Below are positions 1 to 8,300 of a DNA stretch of 35,810 nucleotides, piece after piece. Each line of letters opens with the position of its first letter. Position 1 is the stretch's first letter. The notes below the pieces were generated by a model, which worked only from the letters and a program-made list of their open reading frames with translations, was not told where the DNA came from and did no database searches. Origin of the DNA: Legionella jamestowniensis (GTDB lineage Bacteria > Pseudomonadota > Gammaproteobacteria > Legionellales > Legionellaceae); NCBI RefSeq assembly GCF_001467745.1, contig NZ_LNYG01000013.1, positions 191,252 through 227,061 of the forward strand, given 5' to 3'. A program made the translations under genes and the position numbers.

Positions 1-592
1 CCGCCATAGCAAGACCGATATGGGCGAGTATAGTAATGTCAGCCTCCCCAATCGAACCACCCGATGGAAATACCGGGGTAATATTGTTGTTTAAAAATGC
101 GGCAAACATCTCCACCACAGCGGGTTGGGCCCCCGCATTTCCGAGTAAAAGCGTATTAAGTCTTGCAACCATTGCAGCACGCACCACTTCCCGTGGTGCA
201 TTGGGTCCTACTGCAGCACTGGTAGCATAAATATCATTCATATTAAATTGCTCTGAGTCCTTGTGAGCCTGCGGTGTTAAGACATTTCCCTTGAAAATTG
301 TTTTATCTTTATTTAATCCTACACCACGATTCAGCCCATATACCGGCATGTCTTTTTCTGCAGCCAACAATAATAACTGGTGTGAACGTTTTACTTTTTC
401 TAAGGCAAGAGAATCAATTCTAACGTGGGTATTTAATCGTGCAATTTTAACCACATCCTCCACTGTTAAATTGTGTCCATTAAGAACTATAGGGTGTATA
501 GCTGCGTTATTCTGCGCAAAACCATAAGGTGCTATAAATAGAATTGTGGTAATAAAAAAAATTTTACTGAGAAGCGCAACTGAATATTTCAT
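1..592 (-). CDS. Secreted aromatic amino-acid ammonia-lyase homologue without MIO triad (partial, 3' end outside window)
   Basis: Reading leftward from the ATG at 592, the frame stays open to the window edge (197 codons). An AAGG sequence lies about 10 nt upstream of the ATG. Residues 1-26 form a signal peptide (basic start, hydrophobic core, ending YGFA before QNN), so the protein is probably exported, which is unusual because HAL/PAL enzymes are cytosolic. The lyase core is recognisable: YGLNRGVG matches the family YGxNxGxG segment with the catalytic Tyr, followed by an N/T-rich segment and then GSIGEADITILAH. In normal HAL/PAL this last stretch is GSVGASGDLAPLAH, whose Ala-Ser-Gly cyclises into the MIO electrophile. 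Here it is shortened by one residue and ASG is absent. Family membership is fairly sure. Ammonia-lyase activity is doubtful, and a different or lost function is inferred. Confidence 0.8.
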   Translation of the reverse strand, partial: MKYSVALLSKIFFITTILFIAPYGFAQNNAAIHPIVLNGHNLTVEDVVKIARLNTHVRIDSLALEKVKRSHQLLLLAAEKDMPVYGLNRGVGLNKDKTIFKGNVLTPQAHKDSEQFNMNDIYATSAAVGPNAPREVVRAAMVARLNTLLLGNAGAQPAVVEMFAAFLNNNITPVFPSGGSIGEADITILAHIGLAMA

Positions 593-623
593 GGTTCATA
601 GCCTTGCTAGATAATTTAAGACA

Positions 624-1214
624 TCAAAATCGTTTTACACCTAAATAACAGTCCTTGTCTTTTTCATCCTCAGAGGAAAGTGAATTATTTTCCTCTATTA
701 CAAAACGAATTGCATCGAGCTGAACCTTTACAGTAAGGCTCATGTCATCATGGGTTATAAAGTTATGCCAGTGGATGCTTAAGGGATCTATTTTTACTGA
801 GACGCTTAAATTGTCCAAGGCTGTTACACCTCGTTTTAAAGCGTTGACTTCTTTTTCTGTCCCACTCAACAATAGTTCTCCTTTCTCATCCCTTTGCTCT
901 TTTTCTCCGCCAATAAACGTTAATTCATCCAAATATAGAACGGTATTTTTTTTAAAATTTAAATGTTGTTGCGCATAAATGAAGAAAGTTTCAAGTATTT
1001 CTTCGCCGGTGGGTTGCCTACCGAAACCGGAAAAACCAGACCAATGCCAAACACCACAAAATTTTATGGGACCTCCATGTTCATTATGGAAATTCCCTCT
1101 CATAGCAATTGCAATGCAGGTCGTCACACCATAGGTCTCTAAGAGGTGATTATTTGTGGTAAAAGCAACTTCATCCATACCAAGTTCAATTTTAGTTTGC
1201 TTTGCTCTAAACAT
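624..1214 (-). CDS. CheD-like glutamine deamidase fold candidate (196 aa)
   Basis: The protein has 196 residues, with no signal peptide or membrane segment. I see a CheD-like pattern. Thr27 lies six residues before Cys33 (ETYGVTTC, compare the CheD TxGxxSC pattern), and His57 sits in a CGVWHW segment that resembles GGMxH of CheD. A helix-rich stretch and an FIGG motif near residue 104 follow, comparable to the FGGA end of the CheD core. The loop between Cys and His is longer than in CheD, and a charged C-terminal extension of about 85 residues is added. CheD proteins deamidate glutamines of chemoreceptors; no chemotaxis gene is present in this window. A stand-alone deamidase, possibly aimed at another target, is inference. 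The upstream ribosome site is weak, and Met13 is an alternative start. Confidence 0.6.
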   Translation of the reverse strand: MFRAKQTKIELGMDEVAFTTNNHLLETYGVTTCIAIAMRGNFHNEHGGPIKFCGVWHWSGFSGFGRQPTGEEILETFFIYAQQHLNFKKNTVLYLDELTFIGGEKEQRDEKGELLLSGTEKEVNALKRGVTALDNLSVSVKIDPLSIHWHNFITHDDMSLTVKVQLDAIRFVIEENNSLSSEDEKDKDCYLGVKRF

Positions 1215-1301
1215 AGATGCTCGTCATCGTGTAAAATGAACATACAATATACCACATGATATATTTTTGCACTAATATTTGGATGTTTTATTAAAATTTA
1301 A

Positions 1302-1508
1302 CCTTGTTACAGAAGAGACCATAACCCTATCCTACAATGGTCACTATTTCCCGAATCTGGTATTGCTATTGGTCAATTTTTGAACTATATTTGGGGTATG
1401 GATAGTATTTGTGACACAGCTAACAGCGAATGGTTAGGAGTCCTGATTTGTAGGCATGGTGTGCAACTGTTTAAGCCTAAAATGTCTCGAGAGGTTCCAA
1501 ATTTTTAA
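1302..1508 (+). pseudogene. Possible C-terminal gene remnant
   Basis: An open frame of 68 codons runs from just after a TAA at 1299-1301 to a TAA at 1506-1508 and contains protein-like sequence (segments such as QWSLFPESGIAIGQFLNYIW and WLGVLICRHG). It has no start codon until Met at 1398, which would leave only 36 residues. The amino-acid composition is balanced and not like random AT-rich intergenic DNA, so it may be the tail of a decayed gene. I do not recognise the family. It occupies most of the gap between the two minus-strand genes at 624-1214 and 1542-2753. Confidence 0.3.
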
Positions 1509-1539
1509 GTAACAACTGGATGGCGCAAATACTATCTAT
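1398..1539. repeat. 16-bp imperfect inverted repeats flanking about 110 bp
   Basis: ATGGATAGTATTTGTG at 1398-1413 is the reverse complement, with two mismatches, of CGCAAATACTATCTAT at 1524-1539; the inner 11 bp are perfect. The arms enclose the end of the putative gene remnant. They could be ends of a small mobile element or a chance pairing in AT-rich DNA. No target duplication was identified. Confidence 0.35.
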
Positions 1540-1541
1540 CA

Positions 1542-2753
1542 TTAGCTTCTAGCAGAAAGCAAACTTCCCTCTAATTCTAATTGATTTTCTAAAAAGATAT
1601 CCTGTTTAAATGGACTTAGGTTCTTGACAAAAAAACCAATCACATGCTTACCCAGCCAATTTTCTTTACCATCAAAACGCTTTACTATAGTGGCCTGTTG
1701 CGAGGTACCAATTAATAGTTTATTCACATAACTTAAGCAATCATTTTCCCCAGGCTTCATTTTCAAAACCATGTAGTCTACTGTACATGCATGCGTGACT
1801 TGTAGTTGCTCATGAAAGGCAAGCATTTCAACGATTTTCTCCCCAGACACTATACGGTGCTCTCCTTGTGAAATTGGTCGTTTTAAATCAGACTGGGCAG
1901 TTGAAAATTCCAGGATGAGTGGTGGGCTCTGTTCTTCAATTATAATTTTAATAAACGCATGTTGTCCTAAATAGCCTTCCAGGCTTGGACTAATAAATCG
2001 TGCCCGCAGCGTATTGATCTCATAAGTGATAGATTGATTTTGTAAAAATTTTTTAAATGCAATTTCATCATTTTTAAAATAATCAGTGAGTAACCTTTGT
2101 TTAACTTCCTCTTTGTATTCGTCAATAGACCACATTTTATTTTGCTGCATGGATTCTATGCATTCATACATGCCATCCAAACAAAATTTTAGCTGTCTAA
2201 AAAATTCATTTTTAAATAATTTTTTGGGTATCCTAAAACCAAAGGTTGCCCCTAATAACAGGCCGGTAACCAAGCCTATAGCAAACGAGGAAAAAGGGTT
2301 GTGAAAATTCCAGAGCCCCCTGGCAAACCCTGCAATACTCCCTATTAATCCGCTGGTTATTCCCAAAACCAGGGCCAAGATGCTGGCACCCAAAGTAATT
2401 AAACCGCGAATAATCTTCGCCTGCATGGAGTTTACTTTTGTTATCGCGATTAACCGTTGGTATTGCGTAAGAACCGTTGCCAAAGCGTCTTGTAGTTCTT
2501 CTGTTGGTGATAATTCCAAGTTGACTAAGCGATGAAAATAGTTAAGGAACTGCTGAACTTCTTTTAAAAAGGTTAGTGTAAACGCCGTATTGTTTTCCTT
2601 TAGGGTATTGATAAGCAATAGTAAATGATACTTGATTTCACTGGGAGGCAGACTAGAAATTTGTTGCATGCAAACAAGTAGGGTATTGGTATATTCCGCA
2701 CTTTTCATAGTCTCACTCAATGAGGGATTTTTAATAGGATAGCCAAACCCCAT
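1542..2753 (-). CDS. Hypothetical protein with central membrane hairpin (403 aa)
   Basis: Not recognised. The protein has three parts: an N-terminal region of about 110 residues predicted helical; two long hydrophobic, Gly/Ala/Leu-rich segments at about 114-143 and 155-173 that can cross a membrane, joined by a short aromatic loop (WNFHNPFSSF) and followed by basic residues (PKKLFK); and a soluble C-terminal domain of about 225 residues. There is no signal peptide. A soluble-hairpin-soluble layout of this kind is common among Legionella hypothetical proteins, including type IV effectors, but I see no decisive secretion signal. The start is uncertain: no ribosome site precedes the ATG at 2753, whereas Met16 (ATG ending at 2708) has a purine-rich GAGTGAG just upstream. 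It is transcribed divergently from the plus-strand gene at 2864. Confidence 0.65.
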   Translation of the reverse strand: MGFGYPIKNPSLSETMKSAEYTNTLLVCMQQISSLPPSEIKYHLLLLINTLKENNTAFTLTFLKEVQQFLNYFHRLVNLELSPTEELQDALATVLTQYQRLIAITKVNSMQAKIIRGLITLGASILALVLGITSGLIGSIAGFARGLWNFHNPFSSFAIGLVTGLLLGATFGFRIPKKLFKNEFFRQLKFCLDGMYECIESMQQNKMWSIDEYKEEVKQRLLTDYFKNDEIAFKKFLQNQSITYEINTLRARFISPSLEGYLGQHAFIKIIIEEQSPPLILEFSTAQSDLKRPISQGEHRIVSGEKIVEMLAFHEQLQVTHACTVDYMVLKMKPGENDCLSYVNKLLIGTSQQATIVKRFDGKENWLGKHVIGFFVKNLSPFKQDIFLENQLELEGSLLSARS

Positions 2754-2863
2754 TTAAACTAAAAGGTTTTGTTCGATGCGGAACAGCAACATGCAAAATA
2801 TTATTTCATTGTGATGATAAATTGTATAAAATTGCTTTTTTTTCTTCTTCAAGAATTAATATA

Positions 2864-3592
2864 ATGCAAAAAGAATACTTCAACTTTCATTTTCATTTCA
2901 TTCTTAATCAATGGAACTTCCAAGCGCTGCCTGTTTTAAAGCTTTTTCTTTACCACGTCATTCAGTATTGGAATCCTGAGAATCCTCAAGATGCATTAAT
3001 AATTAAACGGGAGTGGTGTAATTTTGCAAACCTTATTCAGTTGTATCTTAAATACATTGACGATGCAGCGCCCGATGAGCAACTTGACGAAACCCAAAAA
3101 GAATACAAATCAGTTTTCGTTCAACGAATTCATAATGTTTATCAAGAATCACTAGCCATTGCTGAACACACTATTCGTGGTAAAAGAATAGCCGTCTTAA
3201 GAGGATGGGCCGATCAGATCCTCATTCCCCCTCCTGATCTTCCATCCGTTCCTCCCTTAATTGAACACTTACCTCCAAGCCCTCAAATGGAGCATGCGTC
3301 AGTTTCCCAGATTGAAGTCATTTCAAATACAATCCCTCTCTCTTCGTCAATCCCTCCTGAGTTGCCGAATGAGTTACCCTCAACTCTCCCGCAACCGGAA
3401 CCCATTTCAAAAATAGTTATCGAAAATGCCGCCTATTCCGTGTTTTCGTTTTGGCAAAAAGAAACAACGTACCAACCATTTAGCCCAAAAGAGGATGATT
3501 TGCTCTTAGAAATGTTGAAAAGATCCGATATTAATCCACAAGAGCCAGAATGGTCAGAGGCGGATTTAGAGTGTGTTATGAATAGCATCTAA
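2864..3592 (+). CDS. Hypothetical proline-rich protein (242 aa)
   Basis: Not recognised. The open frame begins with a TTG at 2822, but the first ATG is at 2864 and is preferred, because the 14 residues before it add nothing recognisable. The N-terminal 130 residues are aromatic and helical (start MQKEYFNFHFHF). A linker at roughly 135-195 is rich in Pro, Ser and Leu with repeated PP and LP pairs. The C-terminal 50 residues are acidic and end with EWSEADLECVMNSI. There is no signal peptide or membrane segment. A folded domain, flexible Pro linker and acidic tail are compatible with a regulatory or effector protein, but nothing identifies one. A hairpin follows the gene at 3610-3648. Confidence 0.6.
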   Translation: MQKEYFNFHFHFILNQWNFQALPVLKLFLYHVIQYWNPENPQDALIIKREWCNFANLIQLYLKYIDDAAPDEQLDETQKEYKSVFVQRIHNVYQESLAIAEHTIRGKRIAVLRGWADQILIPPPDLPSVPPLIEHLPPSPQMEHASVSQIEVISNTIPLSSSIPPELPNELPSTLPQPEPISKIVIENAAYSVFSFWQKETTYQPFSPKEDDLLLEMLKRSDINPQEPEWSEADLECVMNSI

Positions 3593-3609
3593 AAGCTTTT
3601 TACGGCATC

Positions 3610-3648
3610 ATGGCTCCCTATTTCATTTAAGCACGTGTAGGGAGCCAT
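3610..3648. terminator. Hairpin between convergent genes
   Basis: ATGGCTCCCTA pairs perfectly with TAGGGAGCCAT (11 bp) across a 17-nt loop. It lies between the 3' ends of the plus-strand gene at 2864-3592 and the minus-strand permease. There is no long T tract immediately after either arm, so it may be a weak bidirectional terminator or simply a 3'-end stabilising hairpin. Confidence 0.55.
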
Positions 3649-5093
3649 CAATGGGTTTCAAAGTCAAATTTACATTCCTGCAAATTGATTATCCGTGTTT
3701 TCTTTAGCCATTTATTGCCTAACCATAAGAGTAAAAATAGAGGCAATCCGATATAGGAAATTATTAACCCATACCAATCAATATGGTTATTCATAAAAGC
3801 TGCATAATTTTGACCGCCAATAATAACCAGACATAACCCGAAAGCAAACAAAGGGCCGTAAGGATAGCCTTTGGCCAAATAAGGCAGTTGGTGCAGATCT
3901 TTTCCTTGAGAAATGTAGGCCTTTCGGAAACGATAATGACTTATCGCAATCCCCATCCAGGCAATTAAACCTGCAAGGCTACCAGCATTAAGCAGCCATA
4001 AATAGACAATCCCATTGCCGAATAAGGACGATAGGAAAGCCAGGAAGGAAATAGAACTGGTCACTAGTAAGGCCTGCATAGGCACACCGCGCTTATTCAC
4101 CTTGGTAAAAAGACGTGGTACCTGGCCTTCTTTTGCCATATGCCAAAACAGTCTACTTGCCACGTAAAGTCCTGAGTTTGCCGTGGACAGGATTGCAAGA
4201 AGCACAATTCCATTCATAAACATCGCAGCCAAGGCGGTATCATACTGCTTAAAAACCAGGGTAAAAGGACTCATTGCGATATTAGCATCGTTCAACTGTG
4301 CGGAAGTATAAGGAATTAAAAGACTAATAACGAAGAGGGATAGTATAAAAAAAAGTAAAATACGCCAAAAAACCAACTTAACCGCTTTACTTACATTCTG
4401 CTTGGGGTTTTGGCTTTCGCCCGCTGCAATACCTAACAACTCTGTTCCTTGAAACGAAAACCCTGCCACCATAAAAGCGCCGATGAAACCTAGTAAGCCT
4501 CCGTGAAAAGGCGCATCCCCTATTGTCCAGTATTTAAATCCCACCGGTTTATAACTTGTTACTCCTAAAATCATTGCAAAGCCACTAATAATAAATAAGA
4601 TAATGACCGTCACTTTAAGAAAAGAAAACCAGTATTCCGTTTCTCCAAAGACACGGGTTGATATAGCATTAAACCCAACAATTAGCGTCAAAAATAATCC
4701 ACACCACAACAAGGGTGGGCTGTCAGGAAACCAAAAGCGCATCACTAATGAGGTTGCTGAAATTTCAGAAGCGATGGTTACTGCCCAACTGTACCAATAG
4801 TTCCATCCCAATGCATAGCCTAACGAAGGATCAACAAATTTAGCCGCATAGACACAAAATGATCCCGTTGTTGGCATAAAAGCTGCCATCTCGCCTAAAC
4901 TGGTCATTAAATAATAAACAACGCAGCCCATAATGAGATAGGCAAGTAAGGTACCGCCTGGTCCCGCAAGTGAAAGCGCATTACCACTGGCCAAAAAAAT
5001 ACCGGTCCCAATTGAACCCCCGAGCGTAATCATGCTTAGCATCCGGGCATTCAATTTACGCTGCAACGAAAATTCTTGCGATATTTCGGACAT
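3648..5093 (-). CDS. Amino-acid permease, APC superfamily (AAT family, LysP/AroP-like)
   Basis: An inner-membrane amino-acid:proton symporter of 481 residues, the usual length for AAT permeases. Twelve hydrophobic segments can be traced. The first carries the family signature (MLSMITLGGSIGTGIFLASG, about residues 18-37), followed by the GPGG turn and the TSLGEMAAFMP motif at the end of helix 2. The sequence FSFQGTELLGIAAGESQNP near 215 is typical of AAT members. The substrate cannot be read from the sequence; a cationic or aromatic amino acid is likely by family. It is the last gene of a minus-strand operon, 43 bp after the Rieske oxygenase gene and two genes after the MFS transporter, so it may import the oxygenase substrate or a related compound (inference). 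Confidence 0.9.
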   Translation of the reverse strand: MSEISQEFSLQRKLNARMLSMITLGGSIGTGIFLASGNALSLAGPGGTLLAYLIMGCVVYYLMTSLGEMAAFMPTTGSFCVYAAKFVDPSLGYALGWNYWYSWAVTIASEISATSLVMRFWFPDSPPLLWCGLFLTLIVGFNAISTRVFGETEYWFSFLKVTVIILFIISGFAMILGVTSYKPVGFKYWTIGDAPFHGGLLGFIGAFMVAGFSFQGTELLGIAAGESQNPKQNVSKAVKLVFWRILLFFILSLFVISLLIPYTSAQLNDANIAMSPFTLVFKQYDTALAAMFMNGIVLLAILSTANSGLYVASRLFWHMAKEGQVPRLFTKVNKRGVPMQALLVTSSISFLAFLSSLFGNGIVYLWLLNAGSLAGLIAWMGIAISHYRFRKAYISQGKDLHQLPYLAKGYPYGPLFAFGLCLVIIGGQNYAAFMNNHIDWYGLIISYIGLPLFLLLWLGNKWLKKTRIINLQECKFDFETH

Positions 5094-5136
5094 TTCTTTC
5101 TTCCCTGAAAAAACCGTATCTAGGTTTGGATGTCAT

Positions 5137-6222
5137 TTAATCATTTAGAAATTCACACAATAAACGTTGGAAATGGTGTGTCCCCTGCTCTTTCGTAGGT
5201 GAAAATCGACCTGTGTCATAAAAGCGGGAACGAATACCGCGCTGCACTGATTCCACCACAGCTTCGTCTTCCCGCTCCACCTTATCAAGGTCGCCACCTG
5301 CTCCTTTTCCCAATTTGGTTTCATCCTGTACATAGGTTAAAAACGATACTTTAGTTAACTCAGGGCCAAGTGGTTTAACGACATTCACCGAACAACCCCA
5401 AGGATAAAAATTAAGCATCGTGTTGGGGAATATCCAATAATAGTAAGCAGCCACCTGCTTGCCATAATCTTGTGCATCCCCGGGTAAATTAAAACTTTCC
5501 TCGCCATGGTTGGCCAAAGCCAGTTGAAGGTTACAGTAACGGTACAATTCGGTCGTGTAGGTACTGCAGTCAATCACTTTTCTTAAGGAATGATGGACAA
5601 AGGGAATGTGTAAGGCTTCCAGGTAATTTTCACAGTATAATGCCCAATGCGCTTTCACCAGATAATCACGTGACCGATTGCTATCAAGTCGCATTTTTTC
5701 CATAGGAAACCAAAAAAGGCGTTCTTTAATCTCAGCAAACACGTCATGGAAGGGGATGCGCGGTGATAATGAGGCAAAAATAAAAGGATCAAGGCAGTCA
5801 AAAGGTATGCGGGGAAGATTATCTTTTTCGCTAGGAAAGTTTTCAGTTTTTTCAAACTCTGGCATATGCAAGAACTGGCCGCAGAGTGAGAATCGTCGTC
5901 CATGGTAGGCACATTTTATTTTATTGCCTGTGCACGGGGCGTCTACCAAAAGGTTGCCACGATGGGTACACACATTGCTGAAGCAATGCAACAGATTTTC
6001 TTCGTCACGCACAAACAACAGCGGCTCGTCCAAAAATCCAGGAAGTAATGTGGAAGGCACGAGCTGCCCACTTAGTCTTAGGGCTTCTGTACTTAAACAA
6101 AACTGCCAGGTTTGCGCAAATATTTTTTCTTTTGCGTGCTCATACCAATCGAGGGAAGTATAAAATTCAGAAGGGATAGTAGATGCTTTTTCAATATCGG
6201 GATCAACAAACAGTGATTTCAT
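5137..6222 (-). CDS. Rieske non-heme iron oxygenase, alpha subunit (361 aa)
   Basis: A Rieske-type oxygenase that hydroxylates or demethylates small organic substrates using electrons from a separate reductase, which is not in this window. The N-terminal Rieske domain has Cys85-x-His87 and Cys104-x2-His107 ligands for the 2Fe-2S cluster. The catalytic domain has the facial-triad pair His205-x4-His210 (ENYLEALHIPFVH), and the C-terminus (about 325-355: EDEAVVESVQRG followed by GRFSPTKEQGTHHF) is typical of the choline monooxygenase/GbcA/betaine-demethylase branch rather than of classical ring-hydroxylating dioxygenases. A near-consensus AGGAGG lies 4 nt before the ATG. The substrate is unknown; a quaternary ammonium compound is an inference from the subgroup. 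It is co-transcribed with the MFS gene upstream (37-bp gap) and the permease downstream. Confidence 0.88.
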   Translation of the reverse strand: MKSLFVDPDIEKASTIPSEFYTSLDWYEHAKEKIFAQTWQFCLSTEALRLSGQLVPSTLLPGFLDEPLLFVRDEENLLHCFSNVCTHRGNLLVDAPCTGNKIKCAYHGRRFSLCGQFLHMPEFEKTENFPSEKDNLPRIPFDCLDPFIFASLSPRIPFHDVFAEIKERLFWFPMEKMRLDSNRSRDYLVKAHWALYCENYLEALHIPFVHHSLRKVIDCSTYTTELYRYCNLQLALANHGEESFNLPGDAQDYGKQVAAYYYWIFPNTMLNFYPWGCSVNVVKPLGPELTKVSFLTYVQDETKLGKGAGGDLDKVEREDEAVVESVQRGIRSRFYDTGRFSPTKEQGTHHFQRLLCEFLND

Positions 6223-6259
6223 AATACCTCCTGTAAAACTATCCTAAAGGAGGCTTAAG

Positions 6260-7453
6260 CTATTCATTTTCTGAGTGGCTGTCAACTTTAACGGGAAACT
6301 TTCCAAAACGAAAAAATAAAATATAAAGTAAAACAAAAATAAATAAAAAAATGACGATGGCATAAATCATGGCATCAATACTGCGTGCAAAAGTCGCATT
6401 AATGGCATAAAAAACCATTAAAAGAGTGGAGCTAAACGCATTTCTAAACATATAGAATCCAGCAATTTTATTATGATCCAGGCAATTTTGGCTGATAATT
6501 TGGGAAATACCATAAGACCACGCTGAAGTAATGCCACCTAAAAGTGCCAATACAATGGATAGATAGATAGAGTTTGCATACAGCACAAAAAATAGCATAC
6601 TGGATAATGTAAGGCTAAAACAGATTGTTAAGCTTTTACGATTTGCATTGTTTTGGAACATCCGGCCTACAGACATACCCCCGAGTAAAGAACCTATCCC
6701 ACTTAAGGACAAAATCATCCCCACAAACCACTGGGGATGATTAAGTTTTAAAACAGGAATGATTAAAAAACTAATAAAATTAGTCCAAACTGTCGTTAAC
6801 GAAAACGTTAACAATAAAAGGATGGCTAAAGGGTGGATCTTAAATTCATTTAAACGAAAAACGGCATTACTTAAATTAACGTCAATACGGATATAGTTTT
6901 TATTTAATCGAGCCAAGGGTAATAAATAAAGGAGGATTATCAGTATTGCAAAGATTACAATCATTTCGCTGGCAATTACTTTAAACAGTAAACTGGCAAC
7001 CAGAGGTGATACAATATAACTGAGTGCTGTAGTAGCCAATCCAAGGCTTACGCCCTTCCCTCTTTTTGCTTCAGGCAACAGTAAAACAATCGATTTATCA
7101 AACAGACTGATTTCAGTTGAGCTCATAATGAATAACACGGTAATACTGAGAATAATCCCTATCAAATTTACAGGGTAGTGATTTATCAAAAGGGCAAGAA
7201 TTGCAAGCGTAATGGCTTGAATTAAAAGGACCGTGACAAGGAGTGACTTTATCTCTTTCTTATCCATAAGGCGCGTGATGAAAAATGCTGAAAATACCAT
7301 GGGTAAATTGATCAATATGCCTAGAATTGATAATTCAGCAATCGCAAAGCTTTGCTCAAAAAAGAGGAATAAGAGGGTAAATAAAACAGTTTTTATGCTC
7401 AATACATAAAAAGTTCTGATGGCCCAAATACTATAAAAAAGCGTTTCATTCAA
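6260..7453 (-). CDS. MFS transporter (397 aa)
   Basis: A 12-helix membrane protein of the major facilitator superfamily. Hydrophobic segments are spread over the whole length; the loop between helices 2 and 3 carries the basic motif-A-like RLMDKKEIK at about 62-70, and a longer polar loop in the middle separates the two six-helix halves. The start is a TTG codon at 7453. The next Met is far inside the first helices, and AGGAGG lies about 9 nt upstream of the TTG, so an unusual start codon is well supported. It is the first gene of the operon with the Rieske oxygenase and the amino-acid permease. Substrate and direction are unknown; export of a small molecule or uptake of an oxygenase substrate are both possible. 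Confidence 0.85.
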   Translation of the reverse strand: MNETLFYSIWAIRTFYVLSIKTVLFTLLFLFFEQSFAIAELSILGILINLPMVFSAFFITRLMDKKEIKSLLVTVLLIQAITLAILALLINHYPVNLIGIILSITVLFIMSSTEISLFDKSIVLLLPEAKRGKGVSLGLATTALSYIVSPLVASLLFKVIASEMIVIFAILIILLYLLPLARLNKNYIRIDVNLSNAVFRLNEFKIHPLAILLLLTFSLTTVWTNFISFLIIPVLKLNHPQWFVGMILSLSGIGSLLGGMSVGRMFQNNANRKSLTICFSLTLSSMLFFVLYANSIYLSIVLALLGGITSAWSYGISQIISQNCLDHNKIAGFYMFRNAFSSTLLMVFYAINATFARSIDAMIYAIVIFLFIFVLLYILFFRFGKFPVKVDSHSENE

Positions 7454-7600
7454 GCTCTAGTCCCTCCTATGGACTCTGCAGCATTCGTAGTTGTGGAGAG
7501 AAATTTAGATAAAAGATGCCTGCAAATACTTAGATTTTAGCTAAGATAATAAGTAATTGCCCAAAAACATTGAACTCTATTAGCGAATAAGTTGAAAAGC

Positions 7601-8206
7601 ATGGCTGAAATTAAAATTCATGACACCGTCGCAATTTTTGATTTTGACGGAACAATTACTCAAAAAAATACCACAGTGCCTTTTTTAAAGTTTCTCTGGG
7701 GTTACTATTTTGCATGGAAATTCATGACGAAATTACCTAGCGCCATCGCCTATCAATTACAACTTATTGATATTGATCAATTAAACAGTGCAATAGCGAA
7801 AACGTTTCTTAAAAATTTATCGCGTGATTTTCTCTATACAACCGGTGAACTTTTCTCGAATAGAATTCTTCCTGGCTTGGTAAAACCTTCCGCTTTTTCC
7901 CGCCTACAATGGCACAAAGAACAAGGGCATTACTGTATTTTGGCTACCTCAGCTTACAATATTTATGTGGATTATTGGGCAAGACAAACAGGCTTTGATG
8001 ACATTGCCTCCACTCGAATTGAATTTAATGAATCTAACCAGGCTACTGGACACTTAGAGGGAAAAAGCTGCAATGGTCCAGAGAAATTAAGACGTGTCCT
8101 TGAGCTAATTCCAGAAGCAAAAACCAGCTATGCCTATGGGGATAGCACAGGCGATAAAGAACTTTTAGAGTTTGCTACCTATCCCTACTACAGGGAATTT
8201 AAATAA
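7601..8206 (+). CDS. HAD-superfamily subfamily IB phosphatase (201 aa)
   Basis: A soluble phosphohydrolase of the phosphoserine-phosphatase-like group. Motif I is FDFDGTIT with nucleophile Asp14 and acid/base Asp16; motif II is the Thr/Ser of LATSAYN near 115; motif III/IV is YGDSTGDKELL near 183, followed by the group's usual C-terminal YPYYREF. The length of about 200 residues is normal for this group. I chose the ATG at 7601 rather than the TTG at 7592 because only the ATG has AAG-type purines at a suitable distance. It is convergent with the megasynthase gene. The substrate is unknown; related proteins act on phosphoserine- or lysophospholipid-type substrates. Confidence 0.85.
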   Translation: MAEIKIHDTVAIFDFDGTITQKNTTVPFLKFLWGYYFAWKFMTKLPSAIAYQLQLIDIDQLNSAIAKTFLKNLSRDFLYTTGELFSNRILPGLVKPSAFSRLQWHKEQGHYCILATSAYNIYVDYWARQTGFDDIASTRIEFNESNQATGHLEGKSCNGPEKLRRVLELIPEAKTSYAYGDSTGDKELLEFATYPYYREFK

Positions 8207-8300
8207 CGCTATTCTCAAGATTAAGAGATTTCTCAAACGGAATTGCTGTCTTTTCTTAATGACGTTAGTCTATTGCAAGACTACACTTATGATTAATGGT

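Noticed and set aside
36-527. Plus-strand open frames of 64 and 78 codons
   Set aside because: They lie opposite the partial ammonia-lyase homologue, have no ribosome sites and no family features.
5145-6163. Several out-of-frame ORFs over the Rieske gene
   Set aside because: All overlap a gene with clear Rieske and facial-triad motifs; none has a recognisable product.
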